Shown here one piece after another: positions 1 through 5,797 of a stretch of DNA of 22,001 bases (position 1 is its first letter; each line of letters starts with the position of its first letter). The position numbers were made by a program, and so were the translations under genes. Below the pieces are notes generated by a model. The model had not been told where the DNA came from. It saw nothing but the letters and a program-made list of their open reading frames with translations, and made no database searches. This stretch comes from a virus. The DNA lies in the IMG/VR virus record IMGVR_UViG_3300043313_000325, positions 1 to 22,001 of that record, one strand, 5' to 3'.

Positions 1-2
1 CG

Positions 3-548
3 AATGAACAGGGGTTTACCCGCGATGTTTTCCGTGGCGAAGGAAGGCCTATTGAGGGATCTTCTTTCGTGGAACGCCATCCCGGAAGATACGACCCCGG
101 TTTCCTTGGTGGTGATGCGATCTATGCGACGAACCGGCCTCACTTGGCGAACGATTACGCCATGCTGAAGGCGGCGCGAGAGTTCGATAACGGCGCTCCA
201 AATGTGATGCCGCTCAAGCTGAAGATGGAAAACCCGCATGTAATAAGTGCAGACGACAAGCGGCGTATTGCAGCGATGGATCGCTGGGACCGTGATGCGT
301 GGTTGCGGGATGAGGTCTATGGCAAGGGCCATGACGGCGTAATTGTCAAATACGGAGACGGCAATCCGGCGCGGCGATCCAGTGGCTATGAAGAATATGT
401 CGCGCCGGCTGCGAGTTATCGCTCGCGTTTTGCGGCGTTTGATCCAAAGAAGATTAAAAGCAGCGATTTACTAGCGAGCATTGCGCTGCTTGCACCAATA
501 GGCATGGGGGCACTCGTAGCGCAGGACCGTTATGAGGATGGGCGATGA
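3..548 (+). CDS. 3' end of phage polyvalent protein, ADP-ribosyltransferase-like (partial)
   Basis: The frame is open from the left edge, so the N-terminus and true start lie outside the window; a GTG at 69 is only an internal codon. The visible 181 residues carry marks of the ADP-ribosyltransferase-like domain found in large phage polyvalent proteins (ART-PolyVal). DVFRGE (24-41) holds a candidate NAD-binding arginine. GGDAIYATNRPHLANDYA matches the family's G-x-IY-x-T...A-x-x-YA block. GHDGVIV is followed by FAAFDPKKIKSS near the C-terminus. A short hydrophobic stretch (LLASIALLAPIGMGALVA) precedes the end. Such proteins are carried in or near virion genes and may modify host targets at infection; activity here is inference. 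The last 19 nt overlap the 3' end of the opposing HNH gene. A degenerate, inactive ART fold is the main alternative. Confidence 0.7.
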   Translation, partial: NEQGFTRDVFRGEGRPIEGSSFVERHPGRYDPGFLGGDAIYATNRPHLANDYAMLKAAREFDNGAPNVMPLKLKMENPHVISADDKRRIAAMDRWDRDAWLRDEVYGKGHDGVIVKYGDGNPARRSSGYEEYVAPAASYRSRFAAFDPKKIKSSDLLASIALLAPIGMGALVAQDRYEDGR

Positions 549-1054
549 CACTTGAACGATCTGCGGTTCTTGTTTTGCTCGGAGGCTGTCGCCCAGCGAC
601 AGTTATCTGGCGCGTAGCCCCGCTCATTGTCGATGCGATCAAGCGACATGCTGACAGGTTTTTCGCCCATGTCAGCGAGAAAATTCTCGAAGCTGTCATA
701 CCAGCGTTTACACACCGTGATCCCGCGTCCGCCGTAGTGCTTAAAACTTTTGGTGTTGGGGTTGTAGCAGCGGGTTTTCATACCGGACCACGCTCGAAAT
801 GTTGCAGTCCAGCCGCCCGAGGTGTGGCCGTGCGTAGTGCTGGTTTCGCGAACGCGGTCACGCATGAAGCATCCGCAAGACTGTGTGTTGCCGCTGCCGA
901 GGTCGCTGCTGGTGGCAGTCATTTCGTTGCCGCAAGTGCAGCGGCACTTCCAATGCACGATACTGATGCGCGGGGAGCGTCGATAACGATGCGACAAACC
1001 AAGAACGGTCAGGCGGCCAAACTGCTGACCTGTGATATCAATGAGTTTGGGCAT
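530..1054 (-). CDS. HNH-type homing endonuclease-like protein (antisense insert)
   Basis: A 174-residue protein on the minus strand among plus-strand late genes. It opens with a short beta-type segment (DITGQQFGRLTVLG). A candidate zinc ribbon follows, with Cys37/39/41 and Cys60/62. A W-x-x-M-K-T-R-C-Y-N-P segment and YGGRGITVCKRW come next, and then LDRIDN (138-143) with NCRWAT (151-156) and EQNKNRR. The last part is the phage HNH-like pattern, but the usual D-H of the metal site reads D-R, so nuclease activity is uncertain. On the minus strand GGAG stands 8 nt before the ATG, supporting this start. Its 3' end overlaps the upstream gene's end by 19 nt. Orientation and position between two structural genes fit a free-standing mobile homing gene. 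An alternative is a DNA-binding protein of the same family without cutting activity. Confidence 0.85.
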   Translation of the reverse strand: MPKLIDITGQQFGRLTVLGLSHRYRRSPRISIVHWKCRCTCGNEMTATSSDLGSGNTQSCGCFMRDRVRETSTTHGHTSGGWTATFRAWSGMKTRCYNPNTKSFKHYGGRGITVCKRWYDSFENFLADMGEKPVSMSLDRIDNERGYAPDNCRWATASEQNKNRRSFKCHRPSS

Positions 1055-1084
1055 CGCGCCGCTCCAACGGTTCGAGGGTCAAGT

Positions 1085-1114
1085 GACGGCCAGACCCGGC
1101 AAGGTCTGGCCGTC
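1085..1114. terminator. perfect 12-bp hairpin, terminator-like
   Basis: GACGGCCAGACC (1085-1096) pairs exactly with GGTCTGGCCGTC (1103-1114) around the loop CGGCAA. On the plus strand it is followed by GCGCTTTATC, a weak T-run, so it could be an imperfect intrinsic terminator or an RNA-processing/attenuation structure upstream of the IPT/TIG gene. On the minus strand it lies about 30 nt upstream of the HNH start. No promoter was recognised between it and position 1150, so full termination would isolate the next gene. Confidence 0.6.
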
Positions 1115-1149
1115 GCGCTTTATCGTAACCTCAGCAAAGGAGAAATACT

Positions 1150-1902
1150 ATGGCCCAGAGCCCCTTGACCGTCACGCCGCCGAACCCGACGCCGCCGACC
1201 AACTATAGCTTCACGGGAACGACCGGCCCCAATCCGCCGAATTATTCCAAAACCACTTATGCGGATTACACCGACAACACCAAGTTCGACACACCGGCCA
1301 ACAATCCGTTTTACGACGACGGCACCGCCGGCTCGCTGGTGGCGTTCGCCGCCAACCTGGCGGCGCTGACGCAGGGTGTAGGCTCGGGTGCGACCGCGGG
1401 CGGCACCGAGGGCAGCTATCCCGGCGCGGCCAACGGCGCAGTGCCAGCCGCCACCAGCGTGGCGCACGAGGGTGCAGGCACCGAGGTGGTCTGGACCAAT
1501 ACCTACACCACTGGCACGCCCGGCGATCCCGACGCGCCGATCGGCATCAGTGGCGCGCCGCCGCTGCAGGCGGTGTCGTGCCTCGGTGCCTACACCACCA
1601 ACCCGAACGGCACCCACGCCTCGTCGGAGAACACGGCTCCGACCGCAGCACCGACCATCACCGGCCTGCTGCCGGTGGCGCCCACCGCGACCGGCGGCTC
1701 CACCACGCTGACGGTCAACGGCACCAACTTCCGCAACGGCGCCGTGGTCAACCTGGCCGGTGTGCCGCAGCAGACAGTCTACGTCAGCCCGACCCAGCTG
1801 AAGGTGATGAACGCAGCCATGCGAAGCACGGCGGGCACCACGGCGGTGACGGTGCGGGTCGGCACCACGACGACGGCGGCAACCAACTGGACGTTTACCT
1901 GA
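1150..1902 (+). CDS. phage structural protein with C-terminal IPT/TIG domain
   Basis: A 250-residue protein with a strong ribosome site (AAGGAG at 1137-1142, 7 nt before the ATG). The N-terminal 160 residues are rich in Thr, Pro, Gly, Ala and Asn, without a recognised fold. Residues 168-250 read as an IPT/TIG Ig-like domain: PTITGLLPVAPTATGG, LTVNGTNF, GAVVNLAGVPQQT, then VSPTQLKV and the final strands. Ig-like domains on phage virions usually decorate capsids, tails or fibres and may bind surface sugars. Location ahead of scaffold and capsid genes favours a head decoration or accessory role, which is inference. The next gene carries the same domain type at its C-terminus, suggesting the pair act together. 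No signal peptide is visible. Confidence 0.75.
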   Translation: MAQSPLTVTPPNPTPPTNYSFTGTTGPNPPNYSKTTYADYTDNTKFDTPANNPFYDDGTAGSLVAFAANLAALTQGVGSGATAGGTEGSYPGAANGAVPAATSVAHEGAGTEVVWTNTYTTGTPGDPDAPIGISGAPPLQAVSCLGAYTTNPNGTHASSENTAPTAAPTITGLLPVAPTATGGSTTLTVNGTNFRNGAVVNLAGVPQQTVYVSPTQLKVMNAAMRSTAGTTAVTVRVGTTTTAATNWTFT

Positions 1903-1918
1903 TCTGAAACGTTATAGG

Positions 1919-1940
1919 GGCGCGGCGATCATGCCGCGCC
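1919..1940 (+). other. intergenic hairpin before second IPT/TIG gene
   Basis: GGCGCGGC (1919-1926) and GCCGCGCC (1933-1940) form a perfect 8-bp stem with a 6-nt loop, between the stop of the first IPT/TIG gene and the ribosome site of the second. No T-run follows, so it is more likely an mRNA stability or processing element than a terminator. It includes an in-frame ATG at 1931 that I do not take as the start. Confidence 0.5.
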
Positions 1941-1957
1941 ACTCACGGGAGACGGCG

Positions 1958-2911
1958 ATGACCAAGGAAGCCACCAAGGAACTAGACAAGACCGGCGGCA
2001 AGGAAGCCAAGCCAGAGCGCCACGAGGGTGCAGGCCACGCTACCGGCGGCGCCGCCAAGGATCGGCAGATGCAAGTGCAGCCCAACCGCGACACCGATCA
2101 GGCTGCGCCGGCGTGGCCGGTATTCCCCGAAGACGAGCACAAAGAACCGATCGACCCGCGCACCGGCCTGCGCGGCCGGCCGGAGAGCCCGAGCGACCAT
2201 TTCGGCCAGCGCACCCGCGACAACGTCAACCCGGCCATCCCCTCGTCGCCTCCGGGCACTGGCGGGATTGTCGATCCGGCCAGCCTCGGCATGGAGCAGG
2301 GCGGTGGCGCCGAACCCCGCTACTATACCGACGAGGTGCCGGTGCGCTCGATCAATGAGCCGGGATCGCCGGCGGAACAGTCGTCGCAGGCCCCCTCCAC
2401 GCAAGAGGGAGCGGCGCCGCAGTGGCCCTATGTCGGTGTCGACCCGGCACACCCGCTCAACGTGCCGCAGAGCATCAACGAGCCTCCGGGCTCCGATATC
2501 TACGCGAACATTGACGAGGGTGAAGGCGGCGAGGGCGAGGATGGCCCGGATATTACAAGCCTTGACCCCGACGAGGCGGACGCCGGTGACGCCACCGACA
2601 TCGTGATGCATGTCTATGGCTCCGGCTTCACGCCGGAAAGCAAGATCTTCTTTAACGGCCTTGAAGAGCCGACGGTGTTCGTCGACGAAACCGAGGTCAC
2701 CACGGGCGTCAAACCCAGCCTGTTCGTGGTGCCGGCAGTGTGTCCGGTGACGGTCAGGAACGGCGACCTCGAAAGTGACGCGCTGGAGTTTGAGTTCCTG
2801 GACCCGGAAGATCCGCCGGCGGCGCGCGAGACCAAGCAGACCACGCGGCGCTCTAAGCCGAAGCCGAAGGCGGCCAAGAAGGCCAAGAAAGCCAAGAAGG
2901 GCAAACGCTAA
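1958..2911 (+). CDS. phage structural protein with IPT/TIG domain and Lys-rich tail
   Basis: Read from the ATG at 1958, which has GGGAG just upstream; an in-frame ATG at 1931 sits inside a hairpin and lacks a ribosome site. The product is 317 residues. Residues 1-195 are charged, Pro/Gly/Glu-rich and probably disordered. Residues about 197-283 form an IPT/TIG-like Ig domain (DITSLDPDEADAGD, VYGSGFTPESKIFFNG, then TVFVDETEVTTGV and the closing strands). The C-terminus is a basic run of Lys/Ala/Pro (KPKPKAAKKAKKAKKGKR). The acidic linker before the domain and the basic tail after it could be contacts with capsid and DNA or with an envelope surface. No signal peptide is present. Assignment to the virion comes from position next to the first IPT/TIG gene and upstream of the scaffold gene. 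Confidence 0.75.
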   Translation: MTKEATKELDKTGGKEAKPERHEGAGHATGGAAKDRQMQVQPNRDTDQAAPAWPVFPEDEHKEPIDPRTGLRGRPESPSDHFGQRTRDNVNPAIPSSPPGTGGIVDPASLGMEQGGGAEPRYYTDEVPVRSINEPGSPAEQSSQAPSTQEGAAPQWPYVGVDPAHPLNVPQSINEPPGSDIYANIDEGEGGEGEDGPDITSLDPDEADAGDATDIVMHVYGSGFTPESKIFFNGLEEPTVFVDETEVTTGVKPSLFVVPAVCPVTVRNGDLESDALEFEFLDPEDPPAARETKQTTRRSKPKPKAAKKAKKAKKGKR

Positions 2912-2918
2912 AAACGAA

Positions 2919-2944
2919 GGAGGGGCCGGTTTTCCGACCCCTCC
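2919..2944 (+). terminator. hairpin after second IPT/TIG gene
   Basis: GGAGGGG (2919-2925) pairs with CCCCTCC (2938-2944). Inside, CGG/CCG pairs around a TTTT loop after one C-A mismatch. It begins 7 nt after the stop codon. There is no T-run downstream, so an inefficient terminator or mRNA 3'-end protector is more likely than a strong intrinsic terminator. Confidence 0.55.
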
Positions 2945-3035
2945 ACCTTACCGTGCCACGTCATACCCGGCCGTGCCATACCGGACTACGCCGGGCCTTA
3001 CCCCGTCGAGCCGAGCCAGACCGTGCCAAGTCAAG
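2941..3035. repeat. 5-nt-periodic degenerate tract (pyrimidine-pyrimidine-N-N-purine x19)
   Basis: Cut into 5-mers from 2941, all 19 consecutive units fit Y-Y-N-N-R. The first base is C in 16 of 19, the second C in 17 of 19, and the fifth a purine in 19 of 19, while the third and fourth bases vary freely. Examples are CCTTA, CCGTG (three times), CCACG, TCATA and CCATA. The tract starts within the downstream arm of the hairpin at 2919-2944. It ends 10 nt before the next ATG (3046). It is not a simple-sequence repeat, because units differ, and the period of five does not fit a codon. Function unknown. Confidence 0.85.
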
Positions 3036-3045
3036 AGTATAGCAT

Positions 3046-3384
3046 ATGAGCAAGCATGAGATAGAGCTGATTGAAGTCTCACCCGGTCGTTGGCGGGTAA
3101 AAAGACCTCTGCTTGAACCGGCGCGATCAGACTTGCCGCGACCTCATGTGATCTCTGATTGTATGCCTGCAACAGAACAAGTCGACGGCAAGTTTTACAC
3201 CAGCAAGCGCCAATACCGGGCGGTGGGGCGTGCCAACGGCCTGATCGAGGTCGGCAACGAGAAGATCCCGCCGAAGCAGCGGGCGTCGGCCGATCGGTCG
3301 GTGAAAGAGGCCAGGCGAAAGGCCATCCACGCATCCATCCAGAAATACAAGGCAGGAGTGCGGACCCGCAGTCCGCAACCGTAA
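3046..3384 (+). CDS. conserved-looking small phage protein, function unknown
   Basis: A 112-residue basic protein between the 5-nt-periodic tract and the scaffold gene. Its ribosome site is poor (AAGAG at 3033-3037, 8 nt before ATG). The N-terminal part (EIELIEVSPGRWRVKRP) could form two beta strands. The central block DGKFYTSKRQYRAVGRANG with LIEVGNEKIPP resembles a motif I have seen in small proteins beside phage scaffold or capsid genes: a tyrosine/serine/lysine segment, then a helix, then EVGNE. The C-terminus is a Lys/Arg-rich helix. No cysteines form a zinc site, and no signal or membrane segment is seen. A role in head assembly or nucleic-acid binding is a guess from position and charge only. 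The stop is 15 nt before the scaffold ATG, so the two are probably co-transcribed. Confidence 0.7.
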   Translation: MSKHEIELIEVSPGRWRVKRPLLEPARSDLPRPHVISDCMPATEQVDGKFYTSKRQYRAVGRANGLIEVGNEKIPPKQRASADRSVKEARRKAIHASIQKYKAGVRTRSPQP

Positions 3385-3399
3385 CGAAGGAAGAGCATC

Positions 3400-4671
3400 A
3401 TGTCAGACACCTCGGCACCCGCCGCGCCATCAAGCGCGCCGGCACCATCGCCCGCACCTGCTAACGAGGTCGTGATCGACCAGAGCCCGGTCAGTCGGCC
3501 TAATCCGCTCGGCCCCCAGACCCCGCAGGCGCCGACGCCGGACCTGGAGGGTGGCAAGGGTCGCCCGGAAAGCCGTAGGGAGGCCATACAGCGGGCGTTC
3601 GACCGGGCCAATAGTCCGCCGCCCAAAACGACAAAACCCGCTGAGAAGCCCGCGCTGAAGGCTGCAGAGGCCAAGGCGGGCCACAATCAGCCCCCGGAGG
3701 ATACGCCGCCGGAAGATCAGAAGCGGCCAGGCGACCGCCCCCGCGGTGAGCGGGGCCAGTTCTTGCCACGGGAACGACAAGACGCGACAAACGACACGCC
3801 AAATGTCGCGACAAATCAGGCTGGAAATGTCGCGCAGGGAGAACAAAAGCGCCTACTGCCCGAGGGGGCGCCCTACCGCGACCCGCCGCCCCGGATCTCC
3901 GAGCGCGCCAAGAAGGACTGGGACACGGCGCCCGAGAGCGTGCGGGGTGACTACCACCGCCTGCACCAGGAGGCCGAGGGCATCCACCGCCACTACAAGG
4001 GCGTGGCCGAGGCCTACATGCCGATCGCCCAATACGACCAGATGGCGCGCCAGCACGGCACCACGCTGGACAAGGCGCTCGCCAGCTACACCGGCATTGA
4101 GCAGAAGCTGCGTTCCGACCCGGTCGCCGGCCTGGACACCATCGTCCACAACCTCGGCCTCACCGATCCCCAGACCGGCAAGCGCATCGACCTGCGCGAT
4201 ATCGCCTATCACGTCCTCAGCCAGAGCCCCGAGCAGTTGAAGCAGATCCAGCAGGGCAATGTCCAGACCGCCACCCAGCACCAGATGGGGGCGCTGTATC
4301 AGGAGATTTCGGGGTTGAAACAGGCCCTGCATCAGATGCATACTGAGAAGCAATTCGTCCAGACGCGGTCGGCAGTCGATCAGTTCGCCGAAAGCCATCC
4401 GCGATTTGACGAGCTTGGAGACCTTATCGAGACCGAATTAAAGCTCGGCTTCGATATGGAGACAGCCTACCGCCGGGCCGAGTTACTTCGCCCCGGCAAC
4501 ACAGTGGCTCAGACCCACACCACACCGGCTCAGACCCGACCCGTAGACCGATCTATCTCTGGCTCCCCCGACGTGGCTCCCTCAAACGGAGCGTCGAAGC
4601 GAAAACCAGAGAAACCGATCGAACGTCGAGCGGCCATCCAGAACGCGATCCGTCGCGTCAACGGTGGCTAA
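3400..4671 (+). CDS. putative capsid scaffold protein
   Basis: 423 residues, ATG preceded by GGAAG. It lies immediately before the major capsid gene, the usual place for a scaffold. Residues 1-150 are Pro/Ala/Gln-rich and likely disordered. Residues about 155-345 are charged and helical: RISERAKKDWDTAPESVRGD, a tyrosine/histidine-rich helix, then long helices that could form coiled coils. The C-terminal 25 residues are basic and helical. Scaffold proteins commonly bind coat through a basic terminal helix. Here the motif RRxAIQxAxxRxN occurs twice, at 59-71 and at 409-421, so both ends may contact capsid or each other. No protease motif is visible, so self-cleavage is not suggested. The function rests on position and architecture rather than a signature domain. 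Confidence 0.72.
   Translation: MSDTSAPAAPSSAPAPSPAPANEVVIDQSPVSRPNPLGPQTPQAPTPDLEGGKGRPESRREAIQRAFDRANSPPPKTTKPAEKPALKAAEAKAGHNQPPEDTPPEDQKRPGDRPRGERGQFLPRERQDATNDTPNVATNQAGNVAQGEQKRLLPEGAPYRDPPPRISERAKKDWDTAPESVRGDYHRLHQEAEGIHRHYKGVAEAYMPIAQYDQMARQHGTTLDKALASYTGIEQKLRSDPVAGLDTIVHNLGLTDPQTGKRIDLRDIAYHVLSQSPEQLKQIQQGNVQTATQHQMGALYQEISGLKQALHQMHTEKQFVQTRSAVDQFAESHPRFDELGDLIETELKLGFDMETAYRRAELLRPGNTVAQTHTTPAQTRPVDRSISGSPDVAPSNGASKRKPEKPIERRAAIQNAIRRVNGG
3784..3831 (+). repeat. imperfect 24-bp tandem duplication in scaffold gene
   Basis: Units 3784-3807 and 3808-3831 share GCGACAAA at the start and AAATGTC at the end, with a diverged 9-nt centre (17 of 24 bases match by my count). The junction creates the palindrome TGTCGCGACA (3804-3813). 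In protein the unit is ATN-xxx-NV, twice. It lies in the disordered part of the scaffold protein. Confidence 0.6.
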
Positions 4672-4699
4672 CATCTGAACCTCATGTGGAGTGGCAATA

Positions 4700-5722
4700 A
4701 TGCCCAACGTAACATCCAATGCTGCATATACGCAGATCTTGTCCATGGCGCTGGAAGATCGCTCTTCCGGCTACGAAGACATGGTGAGCAACAATAACGC
4801 TCTGCTCTCCATCCTGAAGCGCAAAGGCCTGTGGCAGACCTACTCTGGTCCGACCATTCGCCAGACCCTGCAGATCGGCAAGCAAGTCGCGCAGTGGTAT
4901 TCCGGATACGATCAGCTTCTGAACCCAGCGATCGATTTATTTAACGACGCTGTGTACACCCCGAAGCAGGTTGTTATTCCCGTCATCTTGTCGATGCAGG
5001 AAATTTTGAACAATGAGGGTGAAGCGCAGCTGATGGACGTGTACGACAGCTACATCTCAGCTGCCGAACGTGCCCTCGAAGATGCGATGGACGCCGCCCT
5101 TTACGGCGACGGCACCGCCAACGGTGGCAAGCAGCTCACCGGCCTCGCCACTGCAATTCCAATCACGACCAACACCGGCATCTACGGCGGCATCGATCGC
5201 GCCAACGTAGCGATGTGGCAGACCAAGACCTACGACATCCACACCATCGCGGCACCGCTTGGCCCGCAGGCAACATCGACCTCGATCAGGCCGCTGTTGA
5301 ACTACGTCATGACCAAGCACAGTCGCGGCCGTGACTACGCTGACCTTCTGATCATGTCGCCCGAACACTACGCGGCGTATGACGCGGCAACGCTGGCGAT
5401 CCAGCGCCAGACTAGCGACACCTCGCTCGGCAAGCTCGGCTTTACCTCGCTGGAATACATCGGCGGAGGCAAGCGTGCCGAGATCGTGCTCGATGGCGGC
5501 TTCGGATCCAACATGCCGCCGAACACCACGTTCGGCATCAACACCGACAGCCTCAGGTTGCGTTACCATCCGAACCGTAATTTCGATAAGCTGTTCGATG
5601 GTGATGGCCAGATGCCAATAGATAAGGACGCTATTGCTCAGTTCATCGGGTGGATGGGTGAACTCACGATGACAAATCCAATGTTTAATTGGAGATTATA
5701 TGATTCTGTGCCTGCTTCATAA
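4700..5722 (+). CDS. phage major capsid protein
   Basis: 340 residues from ATG 4700, which has GGAG 8 nt upstream (4688-4691). The alternative GTG at 4691 would start inside that ribosome site and is rejected. The protein begins MPNVTSNAAYTQ and carries blocks I recognise from a widespread phage coat family: LLSILKRKGLWQTYSGPTIR, SMQEILNNEGE, MDAALYGDGTANGGKQLTGL, IYGGIDRANVAMWQT, SPEHYAAYDAATLAIQR, SLGKLGFTSLEYIG and a C-terminal DAIAQFIGWMGELTMTNPMF. An HK97-type fold is expected from the family. It directly follows the scaffold gene. The last 40 or so codons use many more A/T-ending codons than the middle of the gene. A homing-type gene follows 75 nt after the stop. Confidence 0.93.
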   Translation: MPNVTSNAAYTQILSMALEDRSSGYEDMVSNNNALLSILKRKGLWQTYSGPTIRQTLQIGKQVAQWYSGYDQLLNPAIDLFNDAVYTPKQVVIPVILSMQEILNNEGEAQLMDVYDSYISAAERALEDAMDAALYGDGTANGGKQLTGLATAIPITTNTGIYGGIDRANVAMWQTKTYDIHTIAAPLGPQATSTSIRPLLNYVMTKHSRGRDYADLLIMSPEHYAAYDAATLAIQRQTSDTSLGKLGFTSLEYIGGGKRAEIVLDGGFGSNMPPNTTFGINTDSLRLRYHPNRNFDKLFDGDGQMPIDKDAIAQFIGWMGELTMTNPMFNWRLYDSVPAS

Positions 5723-5760
5723 CCCATTCAAGTGTCTTGACTGGGAGATGTAAGGGTCTA

Positions 5761-5790
5761 CTCTGGTCTGGCTTAACCCCCAGACCAGAG
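5761..5790 (+). promoter_or_regulatory. perfect 11-bp hairpin covering the HNH-AP2 ribosome site
   Basis: CTCTGGTCTGG (5761-5771) pairs exactly with CCAGACCAGAG (5780-5790) around an 8-nt loop. The downstream arm contains most of the only plausible ribosome site, AGAGG (5787-5791), 6 nt before ATG 5798. The structure should therefore block translation of the HNH gene from long transcripts running through the capsid gene. Hairpins hiding ribosome sites are established for phage T4 homing endonuclease genes (I-TevI, mobE). No T-run follows, so a terminator role is unlikely. Confidence 0.7.
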
Positions 5791-5797
5791 GTTGAAA

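Noticed and set aside
545-1168. Plus-strand open frame of 207 codons over the HNH gene
   Set aside because: The opposite strand encodes a clear zinc-ribbon/HNH protein with a good ribosome site; the plus frame has no recognisable motifs and runs into the next gene.
2775-3059. Plus-strand open frame reading through the 5-nt-periodic tract
   Set aside because: Its start lies out of frame inside the second IPT/TIG gene and its Pro/Tyr/Arg-rich end follows simply from the 5-nt period.
4691-4699. GTG at 4691 as capsid start
   Set aside because: It falls within the ribosome site (GGAG 4688-4691) of ATG 4700, which gives the expected MPNVTSN beginning.
5737-5771. TTGACT at 5737 as a promoter -35 for the HNH-AP2 gene
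   Set aside because: No acceptable -10 is found at 16-18 nt; only a poor match at 14 nt, so I do not list it.
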